A DNA stretch of 9,685 nt, taken from positions 1 to 9,685 of the forward strand of contig JAXDLK010000061.1 in assembly GCA_034666665.1 (NCBI GenBank). The letters are read 5' to 3'. The position numbers and the translations under genes were made by a program. The stretch is from JAXDLK01 sp034666665 (GTDB lineage Bacteria > Desulfobacterota > Binatia > JACPRU01). Below are positions 1 through 9,250 of this stretch, piece by piece. Under the pieces are notes generated by a model. That model worked only from the letters and a program-made list of their open reading frames with translations, was not told where the DNA came from and did no database searches. Each line of letters starts with the position of its first letter. The first letter of the stretch is position 1.

Positions 1-272
1 GTCGGCGCACCGTACGCGGTTCCGCGCGCGGCGGCTTCCTGGATTGCGCGGACCACCTCGGGATGCGCGTGGCCGAGGATCATCGGGCCCCATGCCCCGA
101 GGAAATCGACGTACTCGCGCCCGTCGACGTCGACGATCGTCGCGCCGTGGGCTTCGCGGATGAAGCGCGGCGTGCCGCCGACCGCTTTCCACGCGCGCAC
201 CGGGCTGTTGACGCCGCCCGGGATCGACCGCAGGGCCTCTTCGAAGAGCTTCGCTGACGTGGGGGAAGACAC
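1..272 (-). CDS. hemL: Glutamate-1-semialdehyde 2,1-aminomutase, N-terminal 90 residues (partial)
   Basis: HemL is a PLP enzyme that converts glutamate-1-semialdehyde to 5-aminolevulinate in the C5 route of tetrapyrrole synthesis, in the cytoplasm. Reading the minus strand from a GTG at 272-270 gives 90 residues that are recognisably the family N-terminus: IPGGVNSPVRAWKAVGGTP (residues 17-35), then DVDGREYVDFLGAWGPMILGH (from residue 48) and HPEVVRAIQEAAARG. The Arg in NSPVRA (residue 26) is the conserved substrate-carboxylate region of the family. The GTG is the only reasonable start: an in-frame TAG lies four codons upstream (286-284) and no ATG precedes the conserved block. The Shine-Dalgarno is weak (AGGCGGG just upstream). 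The PLP lysine and the remaining roughly 80% of the protein lie beyond the left edge. The gene diverges from dnaA and shares its 419-nt upstream region. Identification is by remembered family sequence, without a search. Confidence 0.93.
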   Translation of the reverse strand, partial: MSSPTSAKLFEEALRSIPGGVNSPVRAWKAVGGTPRFIREAHGATIVDVDGREYVDFLGAWGPMILGHAHPEVVRAIQEAAARGTAYGAP

Positions 273-288
273 GAGGCCCGCCTACCGA

Positions 289-307
289 GGAGCCCGTCCC
301 GGGCTCC
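289..307 (-). promoter_or_regulatory. GC-rich hairpin in the hemL leader
   Basis: A perfect 8-bp inverted repeat (GGAGCCCG / CGGGCTCC) with a 3-nt loop ends 16 nt upstream of the hemL GTG, so on the hemL mRNA it would fold immediately 5' of the ribosome landing site. There is no T-tract on either side, so it does not look like an intrinsic terminator. It could modulate hemL translation or mRNA stability, or be a protein-binding palindrome at the DNA level. The function is inference; the inverted repeat itself is directly visible. Confidence 0.45.
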
Positions 308-561
308 CGAATCGCGACCGGCTACCATCGCGTTCCGCGGCAGTCAAACTCGAGCGTGCACGCATCCACTCGCTCGCGACGTCGACGATTTTCGTCTTGA
401 TCTTCGTCCCCCGTCTCGGTTACGACTCTGCGGCTTGGATCGATCCGAGAGACCGCTCCTCTCCACACTCGCTTCGCCGGTAGCGTGGCCTTCGAACTTT
501 TCGCACCTGCTCGTCTAATCGACGTTCCCGCTCACCGGCTCCGACTTCTCCTCGACGTTTT

Positions 562-570
562 TGTGGATAG
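562..570 (-). promoter_or_regulatory. DnaA box (8/9)
   Basis: TGTGGATAG is the complement of CTATCCACA, one mismatch from the consensus TTATCCACA. It lies 130 nt upstream of the dnaA start, preceded by a short T run (558-562). It is a likely DnaA binding site for origin function or dnaA autoregulation. Confidence 0.6.
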
Positions 571-582
571 CTCTGTGGGGCT

Positions 583-598
583 CGGTGGGAAACCACCG
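583..598. other. 6-bp hairpin with GAAA tetraloop upstream of dnaA
   Basis: CGGTGG, GAAA, CCACCG form a perfect 6-bp stem closed by a GNRA-type tetraloop, placed between the DnaA boxes at 562 and 620. If the dnaA transcript starts upstream of it, the hairpin would sit in the dnaA 5' leader about 95 nt before the start codon. It could equally be a DNA palindrome or chance in GC-rich sequence. Confidence 0.3.
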
Positions 599-619
599 CA
601 CGGTCGGGGCGTTCGCGGC

Positions 620-639
620 TTTTCCACCGCTGTGGATAA
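620..639. promoter_or_regulatory. Inverted pair of DnaA boxes, one perfect
   Basis: TTTTCCACC (620-628, 7/9 forward) is followed after 2 nt by TGTGGATAA (631-639), the exact complement of TTATCCACA. The two sites point in opposite directions and are nearly in contact, 52 nt before the dnaA start codon, where bound DnaA would cover the promoter or leader of its own gene. This is the strongest DnaA signal in the window. Confidence 0.75.
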
Positions 640-691
640 CTTTTCGCAGCCGCGCACGCCGCGCGCTCGTGCTCGCTTGGGGGGATGACCG

Positions 692-2047
692 ATGGAAGCG
701 ACGTGGGAGAAAGTGAGCGAGGTCCTGCGCGAGAAGATCGGCGGCCAGAACGTCGATACGTGGTTCCAGCCGGCTCGATTTCGCGGCGTCAACGACCGCT
801 GCGCGGTTCTCCAGCTGCCGAACAAATTTTTCGTCGACTGGATCCACGAGAATCATTACGACGCGCTGCTCGAGAGCTTCCGCTCGATCTGCGGCGACGT
901 CTCGCAGGTGGTCCTGCACGCGAGCGCGGGCGAGCAGGGCGAGCTCTTCTTGAAGCCCACCGGCCGCGACGGCGCGCTCGCGACACCGGCCGCAGCGCCC
1001 CCCGCGCGCCGCTCGAACCTGATGCCGCACTACACGTTCGATAACTTCGTGGTCGGCGCGAGCAATCAGTTCGCGCATGCCGCGGCGCTCGCGGTCGCGA
1101 ACCAGCCGGGCGAGCTCTACAACCCGATCTTCATCTACGGCGGAGTCGGCCTCGGCAAGACCCACCTGATCAACGCCATCGGTCACAGGGTCCTCGGCGA
1201 GCGCCCGCAGCTCAAGATCGGCTATTTCTCCGCCGAAGGGTTCATGAACGAGCTGATCGCGGCGATTCGCCAGTCGGGCGACCGCATGGAAGACTTCAAG
1301 AACCGCTTCCGCAAGCTCGACGTGCTGATTCTCGACGACGTCCACGTGCTCGCCGGCCGCGAGCGCACGCAGGAAGAGTTCTTTCACACGTTCAACGTGC
1401 TGCACGACAGCCGCCGTCAGATCGTGCTCACGTCGGACAAGACGCCGAAGGACATCCGGGACCTCGAGGCCCGGCTGCGGAACCGCTTCGAGTGGGGTTT
1501 GATCGCGGACATCCAGGCCCCGGACATCGAGACCCGCATCGCGATCTTGCTCAAGAAGGCGGATCTCGAGAACCTCGAGCTCCCTCACGACGTCGCCATC
1601 TTCCTGGCTTCGAAGTTCGAGGCGAACATCCGCGAGCTCGAGGGCGCCCTCACACGCCTCGGCGCCTTCGCATCGCTCGCGCGAAAGCCGATCACCGTGG
1701 AGTTCGCCCGTGAGGTCCTGAAGGAGTTGCTCCACGAGCACCGCGTGCAGGTCTCGATCGAGCTGGTGCAGAAGGTCGTCTGCGACCAGTACGGGGTCCG
1801 GCCGCTCGACATCCGGTCGGCCAAGCGGACCAAGAACCTCGCCTTCGCGCGACAGGTCGCGATGTACCTCTCGCGAAAGCTTGCCGCCGCGTCGCTGGCA
1901 ACCGTCGGCCAGAGATTCGGCAACCGCGACCACTCGACGGTGCTTCACGGCATCCAGGTGATCGAGACCCGGCTGCGGAGCGATCCCGCGTTTCAGAACC
2001 ACCTCGCGCGGCTCGAGCGCCTGATTCAGGGCGAAGTGCGTGCCTGA
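692..2047 (+). CDS. dnaA: Chromosomal replication initiator protein DnaA
   Basis: DnaA is the AAA+ ATPase that binds DnaA boxes at oriC, melts the origin and loads the replicative helicase. The 451-residue protein has the family's usual length and four-part plan: domain I (about 1-80, TWFQP motif), a Pro/Ala-rich linker (about 85-112), the AAA+ domain and the DNA-binding domain IV. Walker A is GGVGLGKTH (150-158, K156), Walker B is LILDDV (D215, D216), and the arginine finger is in LRNRFEWGL (R265). The domain IV signature GNRDHSTVLHG lies at 410-420. The Walker B context reads DDVHVL where most DnaA proteins have DDIQ plus a hydrophobic residue. The ATG at 692 follows a strong purine run GGGGGGA (679-685) with 6-nt spacing; an ATG at 685 is out of frame. 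DnaA boxes upstream suggest autoregulation. dnaN follows after a 235-nt gap. Confidence 0.99.
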   Translation: MEATWEKVSEVLREKIGGQNVDTWFQPARFRGVNDRCAVLQLPNKFFVDWIHENHYDALLESFRSICGDVSQVVLHASAGEQGELFLKPTGRDGALATPAAAPPARRSNLMPHYTFDNFVVGASNQFAHAAALAVANQPGELYNPIFIYGGVGLGKTHLINAIGHRVLGERPQLKIGYFSAEGFMNELIAAIRQSGDRMEDFKNRFRKLDVLILDDVHVLAGRERTQEEFFHTFNVLHDSRRQIVLTSDKTPKDIRDLEARLRNRFEWGLIADIQAPDIETRIAILLKKADLENLELPHDVAIFLASKFEANIRELEGALTRLGAFASLARKPITVEFAREVLKELLHEHRVQVSIELVQKVVCDQYGVRPLDIRSAKRTKNLAFARQVAMYLSRKLAAASLATVGQRFGNRDHSTVLHGIQVIETRLRSDPAFQNHLARLERLIQGEVRA

Positions 2048-2050
2048 CGT

Positions 2051-2075
2051 CTCCGGACCTGTGGATCGTCCGGGG
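2051..2075 (+). other. Hairpin after dnaA carrying a DnaA-box-like loop
   Basis: CCGGAC (2053-2058) pairs perfectly with GTCCGG (2068-2073), extendable by one G-U and one C-G pair to 2051-2075. The loop and its edge contain TGTGGATCG (2060-2068), a 7/9 DnaA box in reverse. It starts 4 nt after the dnaA stop, the place expected for a terminator or attenuator, but no T run follows. It may attenuate read-through into dnaN or be a DNA-level DnaA site; neither is shown. Confidence 0.4.
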
Positions 2076-2102
2076 ATCGCTCGTGCGCTCTCGTCAGCTC
2101 CG

Positions 2103-2150
2103 GCACCGGTGGCATGGGAATCGTGATCGTACACGCACCGGCGGCATCGG
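2103..2150. repeat. Short direct repeat in the dnaA-dnaN gap
   Basis: Two copies of the pattern GCACCGGYGGCATSGG lie at 2103-2118 and 2135-2150, with a 32-bp period and two mismatches in 16. A period close to three helical turns would put bound proteins on the same DNA face. The first copy contains the 8-bp palindrome CACCGGTG (2104-2111). The second runs directly into a DnaA-box-like site (2152-2160). This could be an iteron-like origin element or an operator for dnaN. Confidence 0.45.
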
Positions 2151-2151
2151 G

Positions 2152-2160
2152 TTTTCCACA
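2152..2160 (+). promoter_or_regulatory. DnaA box (8/9) between dnaA and dnaN
   Basis: TTTTCCACA differs from TTATCCACA at one position. It lies about 120 nt upstream of dnaN, with a T-rich stretch (2228-2250) between it and the gene. With the upstream cluster, it means DnaA-box-like sites flank dnaA on both sides. Confidence 0.5.
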
Positions 2161-2282
2161 ACGCCGACCCGTCGTTTTCGCCCGTAGCGGCGCGGACCTG
2201 CAGCGGCCGTCCAGAAGTCGGCCTGCTCTTTTCCTACGGTTTCTTTTTTCTGAGAAGAGAACAAGATAGGAGCGGAAGCCGC

Positions 2283-3407
2283 ATGGAATTCGAGGTCAGC
2301 AAGCAAGATTTCGTCGATGCGTTGGCATTGACCCACGGAGTGGTGGAGAAGCGAAATCCCCTTCCCATTCTCGCCAACGTGCTGATCGAGTCCGCGGATC
2401 GAGGTGGCTTGACCGTTCTGGCGACGGATATGGACATCGGCATCCGCAAGCATTGCCCGGGTGAGGTGCGTGGCGACGGCTCGATCACCGTGAACGCGCG
2501 CAAGCTCTACGAGATCGCCAGCGCGGCACCCGAGGAAGGGATCCGTGTCCGCGGCATGGACAGCCACGGCATCGAGGTCACCAGCGGGCGGTCGAAGTGC
2601 AGGCTCAACGGCCTCGACCCGAAAGAGTACCCGAGCATCCCCGGGCTGACCGCGAAGCCGAGCAAGGACGCGACCTCGATCGTCGCTCCGCCGCACGTCA
2701 TCGATCTGATGATCGAGCGGACGGTCTTCGCGGTCTCGCTGGACGAGACCAGGCTCAACCTGAGCGGCGTCTATGCGGAGCATGCGGGAGAGAACCTGCG
2801 GATGGTCGCCACCGATGGTCATCGCCTCGCGCTGATGGAGCGCAAGGTCGAAGGCGACCCGCTCAAGCGGGGCATCATCCTCCCGCGAAAGGGTCTGCTC
2901 GAGCTCCGCAAGGTGCTCGGAGGAGGCGGCGTGGGGGACGCGGTGACGATCGTCGTCGACGGCACGACGGCACGAGTCCTCACCGGAGACGCCGAGCTCT
3001 TCATGGTGCTCGTCGAAGGAGAGTTCCCCGACTACAGGCAGGTCATCCCCAAGGACGGGAAGGTCGCCATCAAGCTCGACCGCGAATCGTTTCTCGCGGC
3101 GCTGAGGAGGGTATCCTTGCTGTCGACCGAGCGGTCGCGCGGGGTCAAGCTCTCGCTCTCGGAAGGCATGATCGAGCTCCGCACCAGCAACCCGGACATG
3201 GGCGAAGCCTCGGACGAGCTGGAGGTTGCCTACACCGGCGAGCCGATCTCGATCGGCTTCAATCTTCGCTACTTGACCGAGGTGCTCACCGTGATGCCCG
3301 AGGGAGAGCGCGTGACGCTCCTGGTTTCGGACGACGTCAGCCCGGGCATACTCCGCACCGAAGGTGACGACCAGTTCACCTACGTCGTCATGCCCATGCG
3401 ACTCTGA
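2283..3407 (+). CDS. dnaN: DNA polymerase III beta subunit (sliding clamp)
   Basis: DnaN forms the dimeric ring that tethers DNA polymerase III and other clamp-binding proteins to DNA. The 374-residue product is close to the usual 365-380 and spans the three repeated clamp domains (about 1-120, 125-248, 250-374). Recognisable blocks include KRNPLPILANVLIE near the N-terminus, MVATDGHRLALMER in domain 2, EFPDYRQVIPK at the domain 2/3 linker, and the C-terminal YVVMPMRL that lines the partner-binding pocket. The ATG at 2283 is preceded by AGGAG (2268-2272) with 10-nt spacing and by GGAAG closer in. The 235-nt gap after dnaA suggests dnaN may have its own promoter, but I could not identify a convincing one. 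recF does not follow it. Confidence 0.99.
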   Translation: MEFEVSKQDFVDALALTHGVVEKRNPLPILANVLIESADRGGLTVLATDMDIGIRKHCPGEVRGDGSITVNARKLYEIASAAPEEGIRVRGMDSHGIEVTSGRSKCRLNGLDPKEYPSIPGLTAKPSKDATSIVAPPHVIDLMIERTVFAVSLDETRLNLSGVYAEHAGENLRMVATDGHRLALMERKVEGDPLKRGIILPRKGLLELRKVLGGGGVGDAVTIVVDGTTARVLTGDAELFMVLVEGEFPDYRQVIPKDGKVAIKLDRESFLAALRRVSLLSTERSRGVKLSLSEGMIELRTSNPDMGEASDELEVAYTGEPISIGFNLRYLTEVLTVMPEGERVTLLVSDDVSPGILRTEGDDQFTYVVMPMRL

Positions 3408-3440
3408 CGTTCCCGCTGCGCTGAAAAGCCCCTCCGCTAG

Positions 3441-3463
3441 AAGTTCAAAAACACATTTTAAAG
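3441..3463. other. AT-rich patch in the dnaN-gyrB gap
   Basis: Eighteen of 23 bases are A or T, among the most AT-rich short stretches of this very GC-rich window, with CACATTTTAAAGTG (3452-3465) forming an imperfect palindrome. Its position 14 nt upstream of the candidate -35 fits an UP element for RNA polymerase alpha subunits. A secondary DNA-unwinding role is possible but no DnaA box adjoins it. Confidence 0.4.
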
Positions 3464-3476
3464 TGGGGCAATTCGT

Positions 3477-3504
3477 TTGCTCACGGAGTGTTTTGCGCTA
3501 TATT
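3477..3504 (+). promoter_or_regulatory. Candidate sigma70-type promoter for gyrB-gyrA
   Basis: TATATT (3499-3504) matches the -10 consensus at five of six positions. TTGCTC (3477-3482) is a weak -35, matching only the TTG, with 16-nt spacing. The AT-rich patch just upstream would compensate as an UP element. Transcription would start near 3511, leaving a leader of about 57 nt before the gyrB GTG. In other bacteria gyrase promoters respond to supercoiling; nothing in this sequence proves that here. Confidence 0.45.
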
Positions 3505-3567
3505 CACACCTGGGTCTCCGTGCGTCCGCCGATGCTCACCTCAAACTCTTTTTGACGACGTTCTGAC

Positions 3568-6000
3568 GTGGTTACGACTCCTCCGCCAAGCGGTAATTAC
3601 GACGCCGAATCGATCCGGGTGCTCGAGGGCCTGGAGGCCGTTCGCAAGCGGCCGGGCATGTACGTCGGCGACACCTCGGAGCGCGGTCTCCATCACCTGG
3701 TGTTCGAGGTCGTCGACAACTCGGTCGACGAGGCGCTTGCCGGATTTTGCAGATCGGTTGCGGTGACGATCCACATCGAGGGCAGCGTCACGGTCGAGGA
3801 CGACGGCCGCGGCATTCCGACGGAGATCCACTCGGGCGAGGGCATCTCCGCCGCAGAAGTGGTGCTCACCAAGCTCCATGCCGGCGGCAAGTTTGACAAG
3901 GGTGCCTACCGCGTCTCCGGCGGGCTTCACGGGGTCGGTGTGTCGGTGGTGAATGCACTCTCCGAGTTCCTCGAGGTCGAGATTCGCCGACGCGGCAAGG
4001 TGTATCTGCAGCGCTTCCGCCGCGGCGTTCCGGAGCAGCCGCTCCAGGAGATCGGCACGACCCAGGCGAGCGGCACCAAGGTCACGTTCAAGCCGGACAC
4101 GGAGATCTTCGAGACCGTCGACTTCAGCTTCGAGATCCTGTCGCAGCGCCTGCGCGAGCTCGCGTTCCTGAACCGCGGCCTCAAGATCTCCATCTCCGAC
4201 GAGCGAGAGACGCGGTCGCACGAGTTCCTCTACGAAGGCGGCATCGTCTCCTTCGTCGAGCATCTGAACCGCGCGAAGACCCCGATCCACCCGAGCGTGC
4301 TGTACCTCTCCGGCGAGCGGGAAGGCGTCGTCGTCGAGATCGCGATGCAGTGGAACGAGGGGTACACCGAATCGATCTTCTCGTTCGCGAACAACATCGG
4401 CACGATCGAAGGCGGCACGCACCTGATCGGCTTCAAATCCGCGCTGACGCGTACGCTCAACGCGTACGCCGTCGGTGCGAACCTGCTGAAGAAGGACAGC
4501 GACAGCTTGCAGGGCGAAGACACGCGCGAAGGCCTCACGGCCGTGGTCGCGGTGCAGGTGCCCGAGCCGCAATTCGAGGGACAGACGAAGACGAAGCTCG
4601 GCAACAGCGAGGTGAAGGGTCTCGTCGAGGCGGTGGTCAACGAGAAGCTCGGCGAGTACCTCGACAACCACCCGCCGGACGCTCGCCGCATCGTCGCCAA
4701 AGGCCTCGAGGCCGCGCGCGTGCGCGAGGCGACTCGTAAGGCCAAGGACCTCGCCCGCCGCAAGGGAGCCCTCGACTCCGGGAACCTTCCCGGCAAGCTC
4801 GCGGATTGCCAGGAGAGGGACCCCGCGAAGTCGGAGATCTTCATCGTCGAGGGCGACTCTGCGGGTGGATCGGCCAAGCAGGGGCGCGACCGGCGGACGC
4901 AGGCAATCCTGCCGATCCGCGGCAAGATCCTGAACGTCGAGAAGGCCCGACCGGACAAGATGCTTTCGTCACAAGAGATCCGCTTGATGATCACCGCTCT
5001 CGGCGTCGGCATCGGCGCCGAGGAGATGGACCTCTCGAAGCTCCGCTACCACCGTGTGATCGTCATGACGGACGCGGACGTGGACGGATCGCACATCCGT
5101 ACGCTGCTGCTCACGTTCTTCTATCGCCAGTATCCGAAGCTGATCGAGAACGGGTACCTGTACGTCGCGCTGCCGCCGCTCTTCCAGGTGAAGCGCAGGA
5201 AGAAGGAGCAGTACCTGAAGGACGCGGGAGCGCTCGAGGAGTACCTGATCGAGGTCGCGACCGAGCACTGGCAGCTGGTGCCGCACGGCGCCGACGAGCC
5301 GGTGTCGCGCGATGCCCTCCGCGAGGTGGTCCGGCTGTCGAACCGCCTCGACCGGATCCTCAACGCCGTCGAGCGCAAGCGCCGCAATCGTCATCTCGCG
5401 CAGGCGATCGCCTGGGTCGAAGCCTTCCATCCGTCGACGCTGCAGAGCGAGACCGAGCTCGACGACGTGCTCGGACAGGTCGACCGCCAGCTCCAGACGC
5501 TCGCGCCGGAGCTGCTGCCGATGGTGTACGAGCTGGAGCCCGACGCCGAGCACGGCGGCTTCCGCGTCCTCGCCGTCAGTGGCGCGAACGGCGGCAACGG
5601 CAGTCGCAGCCTCGTCGATGCGGAGTTCCTGATGTCGCCCGAGCTCGAGGAGATGAGGCGCATCGTCCGCGAGCTCCGTGCGGCAGGCGAGGCGCCGTTC
5701 CGCCTCCGCAGCGGCGAGCAGGACGAGGAAGTGCCGAACCTCGCCCAGGCCGTCCGCCGGTTGACCGACCACGCGCGACAGGGTCTCGAGATCAAACGCT
5801 TCAAGGGTCTCGGCGAGATGAACCCCAGTCAGCTGTGGGAAACGACGATGGACCCGGCGGCTCGCGTGCTGCTCCAGGTGAAGGTCGAGGACGCCTACGA
5901 GGCGGACGAGATCTTCTCGACGCTCATGGGCGACGAGGTCGAGCCCCGCCGGCGGTTCATCGAGGCGAACGCACTGAACGTGCGCAACCTCGACGTCTGA
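3568..6000 (+). CDS. gyrB: DNA gyrase subunit B
   Basis: GyrB is the ATPase and TOPRIM subunit of gyrase, which with GyrA introduces negative supercoils. The 810 residues contain a GHKL ATPase domain (E47 catalytic and N51 in EVVDNSVDEA; DDGRGIP from D78; GGLHGVGVSVVNALS; QTK loop 339-341). The TOPRIM domain has E428 in VEGDSAGG and D502/D504/D506 in DADVDGSH for metal binding. The C-terminal motif KRFKGLGEMNPSQLWETTMD begins at residue 743. Between TOPRIM and that motif is an insert of roughly 170-190 residues, as in E. coli-type GyrB (804 aa), with a Gly/Asn-rich stretch. The coumarin-contact Arg equivalent to E. coli R136 appears conserved in EIRRRGK. The GTG at 3568 is the only start after an in-frame TGA at 3553-3555, and no Shine-Dalgarno is visible. 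gyrA follows after 10 nt. Confidence 0.99.
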   Translation: MVTTPPPSGNYDAESIRVLEGLEAVRKRPGMYVGDTSERGLHHLVFEVVDNSVDEALAGFCRSVAVTIHIEGSVTVEDDGRGIPTEIHSGEGISAAEVVLTKLHAGGKFDKGAYRVSGGLHGVGVSVVNALSEFLEVEIRRRGKVYLQRFRRGVPEQPLQEIGTTQASGTKVTFKPDTEIFETVDFSFEILSQRLRELAFLNRGLKISISDERETRSHEFLYEGGIVSFVEHLNRAKTPIHPSVLYLSGEREGVVVEIAMQWNEGYTESIFSFANNIGTIEGGTHLIGFKSALTRTLNAYAVGANLLKKDSDSLQGEDTREGLTAVVAVQVPEPQFEGQTKTKLGNSEVKGLVEAVVNEKLGEYLDNHPPDARRIVAKGLEAARVREATRKAKDLARRKGALDSGNLPGKLADCQERDPAKSEIFIVEGDSAGGSAKQGRDRRTQAILPIRGKILNVEKARPDKMLSSQEIRLMITALGVGIGAEEMDLSKLRYHRVIVMTDADVDGSHIRTLLLTFFYRQYPKLIENGYLYVALPPLFQVKRRKKEQYLKDAGALEEYLIEVATEHWQLVPHGADEPVSRDALREVVRLSNRLDRILNAVERKRRNRHLAQAIAWVEAFHPSTLQSETELDDVLGQVDRQLQTLAPELLPMVYELEPDAEHGGFRVLAVSGANGGNGSRSLVDAEFLMSPELEEMRRIVRELRAAGEAPFRLRSGEQDEEVPNLAQAVRRLTDHARQGLEIKRFKGLGEMNPSQLWETTMDPAARVLLQVKVEDAYEADEIFSTLMGDEVEPRRRFIEANALNVRNLDV

Positions 6001-6010
6001 TTCGTTCCGC

Positions 6011-8548
<2,538 letters not shown>

Positions 8549-9166
8549 TCTCGACGGGGTGATCGTCGACTCCGAGCCGCTGCACCATCGAGCATTCGAG
8601 CAGGCGCTCGAGCGTACGATCCCATTCGACCTCTACGCCGAGGTCTTCACCGCTCGAGGCGACGGCCTGGAGTACGCGCAGCGGACGTGGGGCGCGGACC
8701 GTGCGGCCCTGTTCGCGCGGAAGCAGGAATTCTACCGCGTGCTGCTCCACGGCGAAGCCCGCCTGCGCCCCGGTGCGGCGACGGCGATCGCTGCGCTCGC
8801 CGAGGTGTGGCCGCTCGGACTGGCGACGAACTCGCCGAGAGGGGAAGCGGAGTGGGTTCTCGATCGCTTCGGGCTCGCGGAGCACTTCCGAGCCGTCGTC
8901 GGTCGCGAGGACTACGCCCGCGGCAAGCCGGCGCCGGATCCATTTCTCCGCGTCGCCGCGCTGCTCGGCGCGCCGACTTGCGATTGCCTCGTCGTCGAGG
9001 ATGCGGCCAAGGGCGTGCGCTCCGCGATCGCGGCGGGCACGACCTGCGTCGTGGTGCCGAACGACTACACGAGGGGGAGCGACTTCTCGCTCGCGCACGC
9101 GGTGCTCGCATCGTTCGACGAGCTCACCCCCGAGACCGTTCGCCGGGTGGTCGCGGCCCGCATCTC

Positions 9167-9250
9167 GTGACGCTCGAGCGCTTCCCATTCGACGTCTTTC
9201 ACAACGGTGACCCTCGAGGTCGTGGCGTTCGCCGTCTTGCACGACCGTGA
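9167..9250 (+). CDS. Possible 27-codon coupling mini-ORF
   Basis: A frame opens at GTG 9167, overlapping the HAD stop in the 4-nt GTGA arrangement typical of translational coupling. It runs 27 sense codons and stops at TGA 9248-9250, which overlaps the GTG of the EEP gene at 9247 in the same GTGA arrangement. The product would begin VTLERFPFDVFHN and end in an Arg-rich tail (GRGVRRLARP). It spans repeat copies 1 and 2 and a few bases of copy 3. It resembles no protein I know, and its start reads like a degraded copy of the EEP N-terminus. If translated, its role may be to hand ribosomes on to the EEP start. It may equally be untranslated debris of the duplication. Confidence 0.3.
   Translation: MTLERFPFDVFHNGDPRGRGVRRLARP

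Larger units (their letters stand above)
273..691. other. Divergent hemL-dnaA intergenic region; candidate oriC / dnaA regulatory region
   Basis: This 419-nt non-coding stretch separates hemL (minus) from dnaA (plus). The right half carries DnaA-box-like sites: a weak one at 459-467 (7/9 to TTATCCACA), 562-570 (8/9, reverse), 620-628 (7/9, forward) and 631-639 (9/9, reverse). Two hairpins lie at 289-307 and 583-598. In many bacteria oriC lies beside dnaA, and dnaA is often autoregulated through boxes upstream of it. Against this being a full oriC, I see no long AT-rich unwinding element and only one perfect box. Short open frames here show no protein-like sequence. Region 273-455 holds nothing else I can name. 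Confidence 0.5.

Noticed and set aside
319..347. Possible hemL promoter on the minus strand, with TTGACT (347-342) as a -35
   Set aside because: At 16-18 nt spacing there is no acceptable -10 hexamer (best TAGCCG), so a single good -35 is not enough.
437..446. Palindrome GGATCGATCC in the hemL-dnaA gap
   Set aside because: A single 10-bp palindrome built of common GATC-type words, not repeated and not next to a recognised site.
515..2161. 548-codon open frame on the minus strand, antisense to dnaA
   Set aside because: It mirrors dnaA in a frame left open by strong GC third-position bias, and its translation is Arg/Asp/Leu/Val-rich without family motifs.
2228..2265. T-rich then A-rich stretch before dnaN as an intrinsic terminator
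   Set aside because: The possible stem is A-T only and short and directly precedes the dnaN ribosome-binding site; it may be an unwinding or promoter element instead.
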